A stretch of 31,495 nt of DNA, taken from contig CALEJW010000119.1 in assembly GCA_937898635.1 (NCBI GenBank), positions 1 through 31,495 of the forward strand, written 5' to 3'. The position numbers were made by a program, and so were the translations under genes. This document shows, piece after piece, positions 16,931 to 24,070 of the stretch; position 1 is the stretch's first letter, and each line of letters opens with the position of its first letter. Under the pieces are notes generated by a model. The model searched no databases. It was not told the DNA's origin and saw only the letters and a list, made by a program, of their open reading frames with translations. This DNA is from an uncultured Pseudomonadota bacterium. GTDB lineage: Bacteria > Pseudomonadota > Gammaproteobacteria > Burkholderiales > Usitatibacteraceae.

Positions 16931-17780
16931 AGTCGCCGGGCACCAGCGGCGGGCGCCAGGCGTTGGCCCGGATCGCGAGGCCGTTGGAGAGGTAGGCGAG
17001 GAAGAACTCGAGGTGGGCGAGGTCGTCGGAGCCGGCCGGGAAGGGCGCGGCCCCCATGCGCTCCAGGCACTCGCGAATGCGCATCTGCAGCGTGATCGCG
17101 CGGCCGTCGCGCAGGTGGGGCCATTGGGCGGCGGCCCCGACGGGCGCGGGGATGGCCGCGCCCCGGTAGTAGTCCCCGGCGTGGCGAAGGTGGCAGGAGG
17201 CGCAAGCGTAGTTCCTCTGGCCCATGCGCGTGTAATAGAGGCGGCGGCCCTCCTCGAAGCGCTCCTCGGCCTGGGGCGTGTTCACGCGAACGGCGACCTT
17301 GCGGCCGTCGGAGAGCGAGCGGAGATAGGCGAGCACCACCCCCATCGTTTCCGGGTCGCCCGCGTCGAGCAGGGGCTGGCCATGGGTCTTCAGGCACTGG
17401 TTCACCGCCGTCTCGAGCGACACCAGGCGCTTCAGGCGCCGGTCGTACTGCGGGTAGGCGGCGGCGACGCGCCGCCCGCCGTTCGGGAAGCAGCCGGCGA
17501 GGGACCGGCCGTTCGCGAACTTGCGCGTCCAGATCCGCCGCCCCGCCTCGAGGGCCTCCGCCGCGCCCGGCGCGGGCGTGCGCTCCTCGGCCATCGCCCG
17601 GCGCCCCGGATCGAAAGCCGCCGCGCCGTGCGCGAATTCCGCGGGGGAAACCGCGGGGAAGCGTTCGCGCAATCGCGAGACGATGTCCTCGCGCACGCTC
17701 TCGGCGCCGGCGAGCGCCTGCAGCGGCAGGCCGATCGTGGCGAGGAGCCCGGCGAGAAAGAGGCGGTCAGGGAAGCGCAT
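16926..17780 (-). CDS. soxA: SoxA, monoheme-type L-cysteine S-thiosulfotransferase subunit
   Basis: 284-residue periplasmic c-type cytochrome that, with SoxX, couples thiosulfate (or a similar sulfur donor) to the SoxY carrier cysteine. A signal peptide (about 1-25, LFLAGLLATIGLPLQALAGA) is present. The N-terminal heme site seen in diheme SoxA is replaced by AGCFPNGG. The one CxxCH motif is CASCH near residue 193. A later Cys in RECLERMG fits the active-site cysteine that becomes a persulfide/heme ligand. The downstream HLEFFLAYLSNGL is typical of the family. ATG 17780 overlaps the end of soxX by 14 bases. No soxY, soxZ, soxB or soxCD lies in the window. It could therefore serve a partial Sox route, or those genes lie elsewhere. 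Confidence 0.93.
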   Translation of the reverse strand: MRFPDRLFLAGLLATIGLPLQALAGAESVREDIVSRLRERFPAVSPAEFAHGAAAFDPGRRAMAEERTPAPGAAEALEAGRRIWTRKFANGRSLAGCFPNGGRRVAAAYPQYDRRLKRLVSLETAVNQCLKTHGQPLLDAGDPETMGVVLAYLRSLSDGRKVAVRVNTPQAEERFEEGRRLYYTRMGQRNYACASCHLRHAGDYYRGAAIPAPVGAAAQWPHLRDGRAITLQMRIRECLERMGAAPFPAGSDDLAHLEFFLAYLSNGLAIRANAWRPPLVPGDL

Positions 17781-18111
17781 GGAGGTAGTCGATGAGCCGC
17801 TCGATCTCCTGCGGGGCGAGCAGGCGGTGGCGTCCGTAGGGCGGCATCACGGTGTCCGGATTGGCGATCATGGGGTCCACGAGGAGGGCGCGCAGGCGGG
17901 CGCGGTCCCAGGTCTTCAGGCGCGCGCCGTCCAGGCGCGGGCCCACGGTCGCGCGGATGGCGGGACCGGATCCGGCGGGCACTTCGTGGCAGGCCACGCA
18001 GTTGCCCTTGTCGGGACGCGTGAAGATCTCGAGGCCCTCGCCGGGTTGTCCCCAGGCCGTCGTCGCGACGAGCGCCGCGGCCGCGGCCAGCAGGCGTGCG
18101 CGTCGGCGCAT
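17767..18111 (-). CDS. soxX: SoxX, monoheme cytochrome c partner of SoxA
   Basis: 114-residue small periplasmic cytochrome. A basic signal peptide MRRRARLLAAAAALVATTAWG is followed by a heme-binding C38-V-A-C41-H42 and the axial methionine in DTVMPPYG near residue 89. The order CVACHEVP, GPRLDG and MIANPDTVMPPYG is typical of SoxX; the protein is at the short end of the family. ATG 18111 shares its first base with the TGA stop of the protease gene (TGATG), so translation is probably coupled. It transfers electrons out of the SoxXA active site. Confidence 0.93.
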   Translation of the reverse strand: MRRRARLLAAAAALVATTAWGQPGEGLEIFTRPDKGNCVACHEVPAGSGPAIRATVGPRLDGARLKTWDRARLRALLVDPMIANPDTVMPPYGRHRLLAPQEIERLIDYLHALP

Positions 18112-19571
18112 CAGGAGAGCTTCAGGGCCTTCTCGGCCTCGCGCTCGATCTCGAGCTGGCCCTTGAGCTCGCGAAGGCGGGACTCGGCGCTCGAGAGTTC
18201 GTAGAAATCGCTGCCGCGGACCTTCGTCGCGAGCTCCAGTTGGTCCACGGCCGCCGCGAGGTTTCCGCGCAGGAAGTAGGCCTCGGCCTGGGCGCGGTGC
18301 TGGGCGAGGCGATCGCCGGCCGCGGTGTACGCGCGCGATTGCAGCTCGTAGAGCTTCGCGTCGCCGGGCGACTCGCGCACGCGCTCTTCGAGCCACGCGA
18401 TCGCCTCCGCCGTCCGGCCGGCGTCGAGGAGGGCGCGGGCGAGCCCGTACACGAGGCCGCGGTAGCGCGGGTGCTTCTTGAGCGCCGCGCGGTAGGTCGC
18501 GAGGGACTCCTCGATTCGCCCTTCGTCGCCCTGGATCTGGGCCGCCAGCCATTCGAAGGCGGGGTGCCCGCCATCGCCGGCGCGAATCGTCGCGAGTTCC
18601 TTCTCCGCGGCGGCGAAATCCCGCGCGCGCCGCAGCGCGAGCGCGAGCCCGTAGACCTGGTCGCGCGGCCGGAGCACGGTACGGTCCGCGAGCTGCTCGC
18701 GGAAATAGCCGGCCGCCTCGGTCGCCGAACCCGCGGAAGCGCGCAGCTTCGCCTTCGCGAGCCGGTACTCGAAGCTGTCCGGGACGAGCTTCGGCGGCAG
18801 GGGCTCCACGCGGCCCTGCATGTCGGCGATGCGCTCGATGGTGAGCGGGTGCGTCCGCAGGTAGGAGGGAGCGCTCTTGAACTCGCTCAGCCGGTTGGCG
18901 CGCTGCATGCGCTCGAAGAAGCTCACCATGCCCCGCGGGTCGTATCCCGCGCGCGAGAGCATCGTGATGCCCACGCGATCGGCCTCGCGCTCGTGCTCGC
19001 GGGTGTAGTCGAGCTGTCCCTGGATCATGAGGGCGCTCGCGCCGACCATGGCGGCCTCCGTCATCTGGCTGCTCTGGGAGCTGTTGCCGCGGGAGGCGAG
19101 GATGGCGATCGCCAGCGCGGCGAGGGAGGCGAGCTGGTACTTGCCCTGGCCCTGGTACAGGCGCGACTGGTGGCGCTGCAGGATGTGGGAGATCTCGTGC
19201 GCGACCACGCCGGCGAGTTCCGCCTCGTTGCGCGTGAGGAGGATGAGCCCCGTGTGCAGCCCGATGTGCCCGCCGATGAGCGCGAAGGCGTTGACCGCCT
19301 CGTCCTCCACGACGAAGAACTCGATGGGCCGGCGCGGGGCCTCCGCGGCGCCGAGCAGGCGGTTGCCGAGCGACTTCACGTAGTCGGAGATCTCCGGGTC
19401 GTCCACGAAGGCCGGGTCGATCCGCACCTCGCGCATCACGCGATTGCCGATCGTGCGCTCCTGCTTGTCGGAGAGAACGGCGTCCGACGAGTCCCCGAGG
19501 TCGGGCAGGCCCTGGCCGTGCGCCGGGATCAGGGCGGCGCAGACGGCGGCGGCGACGAGGCGGCGGATCAT
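18111..19571 (-). CDS. BepA/YfgC-like periplasmic M48 zinc metalloprotease with TPR region
   Basis: 486-residue secreted protease. A signal peptide (1-20, ending AHGQ) is followed by an M48 peptidase domain with H125-E-I-S-H129 and the HEREAD third-ligand motif near 193-198. After about residue 275 come TPR-like helical repeats (AAEKELATIRAGDGGHP, EESLATYRAALKKHP, AIAWLEERVRESPGD, AVDQLELA). BepA in E. coli degrades or chaperones stalled outer-membrane proteins such as LptD, and this protein has the same plan. ATG 19571 gives the signal peptide; an in-frame upstream extension lacks similarity. It is transcribed away from moaC and is coupled to soxX at its end, an unexpected operon partner. 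Confidence 0.93.
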   Translation of the reverse strand: MIRRLVAAAVCAALIPAHGQGLPDLGDSSDAVLSDKQERTIGNRVMREVRIDPAFVDDPEISDYVKSLGNRLLGAAEAPRRPIEFFVVEDEAVNAFALIGGHIGLHTGLILLTRNEAELAGVVAHEISHILQRHQSRLYQGQGKYQLASLAALAIAILASRGNSSQSSQMTEAAMVGASALMIQGQLDYTREHEREADRVGITMLSRAGYDPRGMVSFFERMQRANRLSEFKSAPSYLRTHPLTIERIADMQGRVEPLPPKLVPDSFEYRLAKAKLRASAGSATEAAGYFREQLADRTVLRPRDQVYGLALALRRARDFAAAEKELATIRAGDGGHPAFEWLAAQIQGDEGRIEESLATYRAALKKHPRYRGLVYGLARALLDAGRTAEAIAWLEERVRESPGDAKLYELQSRAYTAAGDRLAQHRAQAEAYFLRGNLAAAVDQLELATKVRGSDFYELSSAESRLRELKGQLEIEREAEKALKLS

Positions 19572-19662
19572 GGATCGGAAGCCGGAGCGGGGGGAAGTGA
19601 AATCGTGGATACTTGGGACACGCGGCGGCGGCATTGGTTCGCCGCACCCGGAGTGCCTGATT

Positions 19663-20142
19663 ATGAACGAAAAGCTCACCCATTTCGACCCGGGCGGCGA
19701 GGCGTGGATGGTCGACGTCGGCGGCAAGGAAGAGACGGCGCGCCGCGCGGTCGCGGCGGGCGTGATCCGCATGCGGCCGGAAACGCTGGCCCTGGTCCGG
19801 TCCGGCACCGCGAAGAAGGGCGACGTGCTCGGCGTCGCGCGTATCGCGGCGATCCAGGCGGCCAAGCGGACCTGGGAGACGATCCCGCTCTGCCACCCTG
19901 TCGCGCTCACCGCGCTCGAGGTCCAGTTCGAAGTGGACGAAGCTGCCTCGCTCGTCGCGTGCCGCGCGGTGGCCGAGTGCCGCGGCCGCACGGGGGTGGA
20001 GATGGAGGCCCTGAGCGCCGTGAGCGCGGGGCTCCTCACGATCTACGACATGTGCAAGGCGGTGGACCGCGGCATGACGATGGGCGACATCCGCCTCCTC
20101 GAGAAGGAAGGCGGGAAGTCCGGGCGTTTCGTCGCGCCGTGA
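19663..20142 (+). CDS. moaC: Cyclic pyranopterin monophosphate synthase MoaC
   Basis: 159-residue enzyme of molybdenum cofactor synthesis that converts 3',8-cyclo-7,8-dihydro-GTP, the MoaA product, into cyclic pyranopterin monophosphate. Family blocks are complete: MVDVGGKEETARRAVA, KKGDVLGVARIAAI, PLCHPVALT, GRTGVEMEALSAVS, and IYDMCKAVDRGM with the conserved Asp/Lys. ATG 19663 matches the family start, with GGAG about ten bases upstream. It is divergent from the protease gene with a 91-base gap and converges on chrA with ten bases between stops. It stands alone here, without moaA, moaD or moaE. Confidence 0.97.
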   Translation: MNEKLTHFDPGGEAWMVDVGGKEETARRAVAAGVIRMRPETLALVRSGTAKKGDVLGVARIAAIQAAKRTWETIPLCHPVALTALEVQFEVDEAASLVACRAVAECRGRTGVEMEALSAVSAGLLTIYDMCKAVDRGMTMGDIRLLEKEGGKSGRFVAP

Positions 20143-20152
20143 GGCGCGGCCG

Positions 20153-21493
20153 CTAGGCGCCGAGCGAGCGCAGGGCCACGCCGGCCAGGGCGGAACCCGC
20201 GATCACCGCGACGACGCCCGCGCGCTTGCCCACCAGCAGCGCGAGCGCGATCGCCGCGATGGCAACCGAGACGAGGTCGATCGGGCCGGCCGGCGAACCG
20301 GCCTCGCCGGCGCCGGGCCAGAACACGTGCCAGGCAAAGAACACGGCGAGGCTCGCGACCACGCCCACCACTGCCGCGGTGATGGCCGAGAGCGGCCCCT
20401 CGAGGTGCACCTCGCCGCGCGTGCGCTCGACGAGCGGACCGCCGGCGAGGATGAAGACGAAGGACGGCAGGAAGGTGAACCACGTGGCCACGGCGGCACC
20501 CAGCGCGCCGGCGGCGGCAAGCGAACCGGGGCCGAGGAGTTCCTTGGTCCAGCCGCCCACGAATCCCACGAAGGCGACGAGCATGATCAGCGGTCCCGGC
20601 GTCGTCTCTCCGAGGGCGAGTCCGTCGATCATCTGCGCCATCGTGGCCCAGCCGAAGTGCACGACGGCGTTCTCGACCACGTAGGGCAGCACCGCATAGG
20701 CGCCCCCGAAGGTCACCAGCGCGGCCTGCGTGAAGAAGCGCGCCATGCCGGGATAGTCGCTTCCCGGCCCGAACACCGCGACCAGCGCCGCGAACGGGAC
20801 GAGCCCCAGGGCGGCTCCCGTCGCGAGGCGGATCGCGAAGCTTCGCGGGGACGCGGCCGCATGCGCGGGCGCGGGCGTGTCGTCGTCGATCAAAGCGGGC
20901 TCGCGGGCGCGCGCCTTCGCCGCCGCCCCGTGCGACGGCCCCTTCGGCACGAAGCGGCGCCCGGCGACTCCCGCCAGCGCCGCCCCGGCGATCACCAGCG
21001 GAAACGGCGTGGAGAACACGGCGAGCGCGAGGAACGCCGCGACGGCGATCGCCACGTGGAACGGGTGGCGCAGCGCCCGCGTGCCGATGCGGACCGTGGC
21101 GGCGATGACGATCGCCACGACCGCGGGCTTCACGCCCGAGAGGATCGCCGCGACGAGCGGCGCGTGGCTGAAGGCGAGGTAGGCCCAGGAGAGCGCGATG
21201 AGGATCGCGAGCGAGGGCAGCACGAAGAGCGCCCCCGCGGCGATGCCGCCCCAGGTGCCGTGCATGAGCCAGCCGATGTAGGTCGCGAGCTGCTGCGCCT
21301 CGGGGCCGGGCAGGACCATGCAGTAGTTGAGCGCGTGCAGGAAGCGCCGCTCGGAGATCCAGCGGCGCGTCTCGACCAGCTCGCGATGCATGATGGCGAT
21401 CTGCCCCGCGGGGCCGCCGAAGCTCACGAAGCCGAGCTTCAGCCAGAACGCGAGCGCCTGGCCGAAGCTCACCGCGGAGGGTGGAGCGCTCAC
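20153..21493 (-). CDS. chrA: ChrA chromate transporter (two-domain CHR family)
   Basis: 446-residue inner-membrane carrier that exports chromate, probably driven by the membrane potential. It consists of two homologous halves of about six spans each. The first carries GPAGQIAIMHRE and LPGPEAQQLATYIGW. The second has FGGAYAVLPYV and TPGPLIMLVAFVGF, with a charged linker near 195-220 between them. Start: GTG 21493 (VSAPPSAVSFGQALAF), whose last two bases begin the TGA stop of the upstream gene (GTGA overlap). Any further upstream extension in this frame is antisense-like and unrelated. It forms a two-gene operon with the rhodanese-ChrB protein. Confidence 0.95.
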   Translation of the reverse strand: MSAPPSAVSFGQALAFWLKLGFVSFGGPAGQIAIMHRELVETRRWISERRFLHALNYCMVLPGPEAQQLATYIGWLMHGTWGGIAAGALFVLPSLAILIALSWAYLAFSHAPLVAAILSGVKPAVVAIVIAATVRIGTRALRHPFHVAIAVAAFLALAVFSTPFPLVIAGAALAGVAGRRFVPKGPSHGAAAKARAREPALIDDDTPAPAHAAASPRSFAIRLATGAALGLVPFAALVAVFGPGSDYPGMARFFTQAALVTFGGAYAVLPYVVENAVVHFGWATMAQMIDGLALGETTPGPLIMLVAFVGFVGGWTKELLGPGSLAAAGALGAAVATWFTFLPSFVFILAGGPLVERTRGEVHLEGPLSAITAAVVGVVASLAVFFAWHVFWPGAGEAGSPAGPIDLVSVAIAAIALALLVGKRAGVVAVIAGSALAGVALRSLGA

Positions 21494-22320
21494 GAGGGGT
21501 AGTTCCAGTTGTGCGGCTCGGAGGCGCCGGCCGCCTGCGCGCGGCACGCCGCGTAGAGCGCGTCGTAGACCGTGAAGCCGTGCTCGAGGAGCACCAGGTC
21601 GTCGGCGTGCAGCCGCCCCAGTCCCAGGGAGATGGCGAGGAGCCCCGCGCACTCGGGCGCGAGCTCCGGGCGGGCCGTGTCCGCGCCGCGCACGATGGTG
21701 GCGAGGCGCGCGAGCGCGGCGTCCGCGAGGCCGAAGTCCGCGACGAGCGCATCGAACGAGCACTGCTCGCCGCGGTGGGTGAACGCGACGCCGGGAACGT
21801 CGAAGGCGACGCCGCCCCTCGCCTCGGCGGTCGCGAGGACGTCCTTCTCGGGGACGAAGACGAACTGCGCGAGCGGGTCGATGAAGCGGCGCACGAGCCA
21901 GGGGCAGGCGATGCGGTCGATCTTCGGCCTTTCCCGCGTCACCCACACCGAGGCCTTTCCCGGCTCCGAGGGAATGGCAGGCGAGGGCCGGCGCAGGACC
22001 GTGGGCCCGCCCATTTCGCGCCAGGCCTCGATGCCGCCCTCGAGGAAGCGCGCGTCGATGCCCGCGGCACGGAGCGCGTCCGCGGCGTTGCGGCTGATCT
22101 CGTGGCCGTGCACGCAGTAGAGCACCACGGGCCGGTGGCGCGGCAGGTACTTCGCCCAGTCGTCGACGGCGAAAGGATCGCGCCAGGTGGCCCCGGCGAC
22201 GAGGACGGAGTCCTCCTCGAAGGCCGGGCGACGGCGCACGTCGATCACGAGCGGCGCGGCGCCGGAGCCGAGGGTGGCGAAAAGGCGGGAAGGGGAAACG
22301 TAAGGGGATGCGGTGTCCAT
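21490..22320 (-). CDS. Rhodanese-ChrB fusion protein
   Basis: 276-residue cytoplasmic protein. Residues about 10-115 form a rhodanese domain (VIDVRRRPAFEEDSVLVAG) with the active-site loop YCVHGHE (Cys69). Residues about 125-276 match the C-terminal domain of ChrB (SVWVTRERPKIDRIACPWLVRRFIDP, FDVPGVAFTHRGEQCSFDAL, ARLATIVRGAD). Classical ChrB regulators have a different N-terminal domain and control chrA in response to chromate. Here that part is replaced by rhodanese. ATG 22320 has GAGGA six bases upstream, and the stop overlaps chrA. The likely role is in chromate or sulfur stress, perhaps with sulfur transfer; direct DNA binding is uncertain. Confidence 0.92.
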   Translation of the reverse strand: MDTASPYVSPSRLFATLGSGAAPLVIDVRRRPAFEEDSVLVAGATWRDPFAVDDWAKYLPRHRPVVLYCVHGHEISRNAADALRAAGIDARFLEGGIEAWREMGGPTVLRRPSPAIPSEPGKASVWVTRERPKIDRIACPWLVRRFIDPLAQFVFVPEKDVLATAEARGGVAFDVPGVAFTHRGEQCSFDALVADFGLADAALARLATIVRGADTARPELAPECAGLLAISLGLGRLHADDLVLLEHGFTVYDALYAACRAQAAGASEPHNWNYPS

Positions 22321-22386
22321 GGTCGTCCTCGCTCTGGAAGAGGAACGCAGGCCTTGGACGGGACACCGTCTTCGCCCCGGGGGGCG

Positions 22387-22445
22387 CCGGGAGGCTGCGA
22401 CGTCCCGGGAGGCGGCATCCTAGCGCGGGATTCTGTCCGCCACAA
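22387..22445 (-). promoter_or_regulatory. Candidate promoter and operator of the chr operon
   Basis: On the minus strand TTGTGG (22445-22440) and TAGGAT (22422-22417) are 17 bases apart, a modest sigma-70 promoter. Two direct CCGGGAGGC copies (plus strand 22387-22395 and 22405-22413) lie 18 bases apart over the predicted start. CCGGGA/TCCCGG also form a dyad across them. The placement suits a repressor. Confidence 0.35.
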
Positions 22446-22457
22446 GGGGCCGGGAAC

Positions 22458-23279
22458 TCAGTCGACGAACAGGTCCTTGAAGGGCGCGACGCCCGGGTTC
22501 ACCGCATAGCGGGAAAAGTCCTCGACGCCCGCCGCCCGCAGCACCGCCTCGTCCAGGAAGAAGTTCCCCGTCGCTTCCCGGCTGGGCCGCGTGAGGATGG
22601 CGTGCGCCGCGTCCGCCATGATGGCCGGGTGGCGGCTCGCCGCGAGGATCTCCGGCGGGAAGTTGAACTCCACGGCCGCCGTGGCGATCGTCGTGGCGGG
22701 CCACAGGGAATTCACCGCGATGCCGTCCGCCGCGAGCTCCGCGGCCATGCCGAGGGTGCACAGGCTCATGCCGTACTTGGAGATCGTGTAGGCCGTGTGC
22801 GGCGCGAACCACTTCGGGTCGAGCGAGAGCGGCGGCGCGAGGTTGAGGATGTGGGGATTGGCGGCGCTGCGCAGGTGCGGGATCGCCGCCTGGGAGCAGA
22901 GGAAGGTCGCGCGCACGTTAACCGACATCATCAGGTCGAAGCGGCGTGCGGGCGTGGCGGGGGTCGGCGTGAGGCTGATCGCGCTCGCGTTGTTCACCAG
23001 GATGTCGAGGCCGCCGAAGGCCCTGGCCGCGGCCTCGACCGCGGCGGCGATGGCCGCCTCGTCGCGGACGTCGAGCGCGAGCGGCAGCGCCTGGCCACCC
23101 GCCGCCTCGATCTCCGCCGCCACCGTGTGGATCGTGCCCGGGAGCTTCGGATGCGGCGCCACGGTCTTGGCCGCGACCGCGACCCGGGCGCCGTCGCGAG
23201 CCGCCCGCAGCGCGATCTCGCGCCCGATGCCGCGCGAGGCGCCGGTGATGAAGATCGCCTTGCCGGCGAGCGTGGCCAT
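22458..23279 (-). CDS. Short-chain dehydrogenase/reductase, HSDL2-like
   Basis: 273-residue NAD(P)-dependent oxidoreductase of the classical SDR fold. It shows TGASRGIG (cofactor loop, near 12-19), LVNNASAI and Y-T-I-S-K (catalytic Tyr/Lys). The segment WFAPHTAYTISKYGMSLCTLGMA and the ending resemble human HSDL2 and its bacterial relatives, which lack a defined substrate. HSDL2 has SPPLNLNP before the Tyr, whereas here the block is APPLSLDP, so the Ser is displaced. ATG 23279 follows the enoyl-CoA hydratase stop by five bases. It is the last gene of the valS-led run and probably acts on acyl-CoA or lipid-derived carbonyls. Confidence 0.9.
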   Translation of the reverse strand: MATLAGKAIFITGASRGIGREIALRAARDGARVAVAAKTVAPHPKLPGTIHTVAAEIEAAGGQALPLALDVRDEAAIAAAVEAAARAFGGLDILVNNASAISLTPTPATPARRFDLMMSVNVRATFLCSQAAIPHLRSAANPHILNLAPPLSLDPKWFAPHTAYTISKYGMSLCTLGMAAELAADGIAVNSLWPATTIATAAVEFNFPPEILAASRHPAIMADAAHAILTRPSREATGNFFLDEAVLRAAGVEDFSRYAVNPGVAPFKDLFVD

Positions 23280-23284
23280 CGCGG

Positions 23285-24070
23285 CTACTCTCCCCGGAAC
23301 CCGGGCTTGCGCTTGGCCACGAAGGCGCCGGTGCCCTCGGCGAAGTCGTGGGTGGGGATGCATCGCCCGAAGGCGGCGAGCTCGGCGTCGAGCTGCGCGT
23401 CGAGCGGCCGCTCCCAGGTCTCGTTGAAGAGCGCCTTGGTCCGCGCGAACGCGAAGGTCGGCCCGGCCGCGAGGCGCTCGAGGATCGCGAACGCGCGCGC
23501 CTCCAGCTCCCCGGGCGCCACGACCCAGTTCACCAGCCCGAGGGCGAGCGCCGCGTCCGCGTCCAGTCGCTCGCCGAGGAAGGCGAGCTCCAGCGCCTTG
23601 CGAAGGCCCACGATGCGCGGCAGCGTGAAGGAGCTGCCGCCGTCCGGGGAGGTGCCGATGTTCGCGTAGGCGAGCGAGAGCTGCGCGTCGGACGCGGCGA
23701 TCGCGAGGTCGCAGGCGAGCATCACCGAGAGCCCGCCGCCCGCGACCGCGCCGTGGACGCAGGCGAGCACGGGCTTTTCCATCGTGCGCAGGCGCCGGAC
23801 CGAGGCGTGGAAGCCCTGTCCCATCTCCTGGAAGCGGGGCCCCAGCGTGGCGAGGTTCTCGTGGAAGAAGGCGACGTCTCCGCCGGCCATGAAGGCGCGG
23901 CCCGCCCCGCGCACCATCACCGCGCGCACGGCGGGGTCGCCGGCCGCCTCGCGGGTGGCCTCGTCGAGGCCCTGCATGAGCGCGCCGTCGAGCGCGTTGA
24001 GTTTTTCGGGGCGGTTCAGCGTGATCACGGCCGCCGCGCCGCGGCGTTCGAGCTGGACGGTGTCGTTCAT
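23285..24070 (-). CDS. Enoyl-CoA hydratase/isomerase-family protein (isomerase-like active site)
   Basis: 261-residue crotonase-fold enzyme acting on acyl-CoA. The blocks LNRPEKLNALD, AGGDVAFF (oxyanion hole), GAVAGGGLSVMLACD and ANIGTSPDGGSSFTLPRIVG are clear. The two glutamates that hydrate the double bond in canonical enoyl-CoA hydratase are replaced here (GGGLS for GGGCE, and no Glu before IGTSP). The Asp in SPDGG matches the catalytic Asp of PaaG-type isomerases. An isomerase is therefore more likely than a hydratase. ATG 24070 overlaps the MFS stop by four bases (ATGA). The next gene, an SDR, suggests a shared lipid or aromatic acyl-CoA task. Confidence 0.9.
   Translation of the reverse strand: MNDTVQLERRGAAAVITLNRPEKLNALDGALMQGLDEATREAAGDPAVRAVMVRGAGRAFMAGGDVAFFHENLATLGPRFQEMGQGFHASVRRLRTMEKPVLACVHGAVAGGGLSVMLACDLAIAASDAQLSLAYANIGTSPDGGSSFTLPRIVGLRKALELAFLGERLDADAALALGLVNWVVAPGELEARAFAILERLAAGPTFAFARTKALFNETWERPLDAQLDAELAAFGRCIPTHDFAEGTGAFVAKRKPGFRGE

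Noticed and set aside
19444..19662. N-terminal extension of moaC
   Set aside because: It overlaps the divergent protease gene, and MoaC homology begins at ATG 19663.
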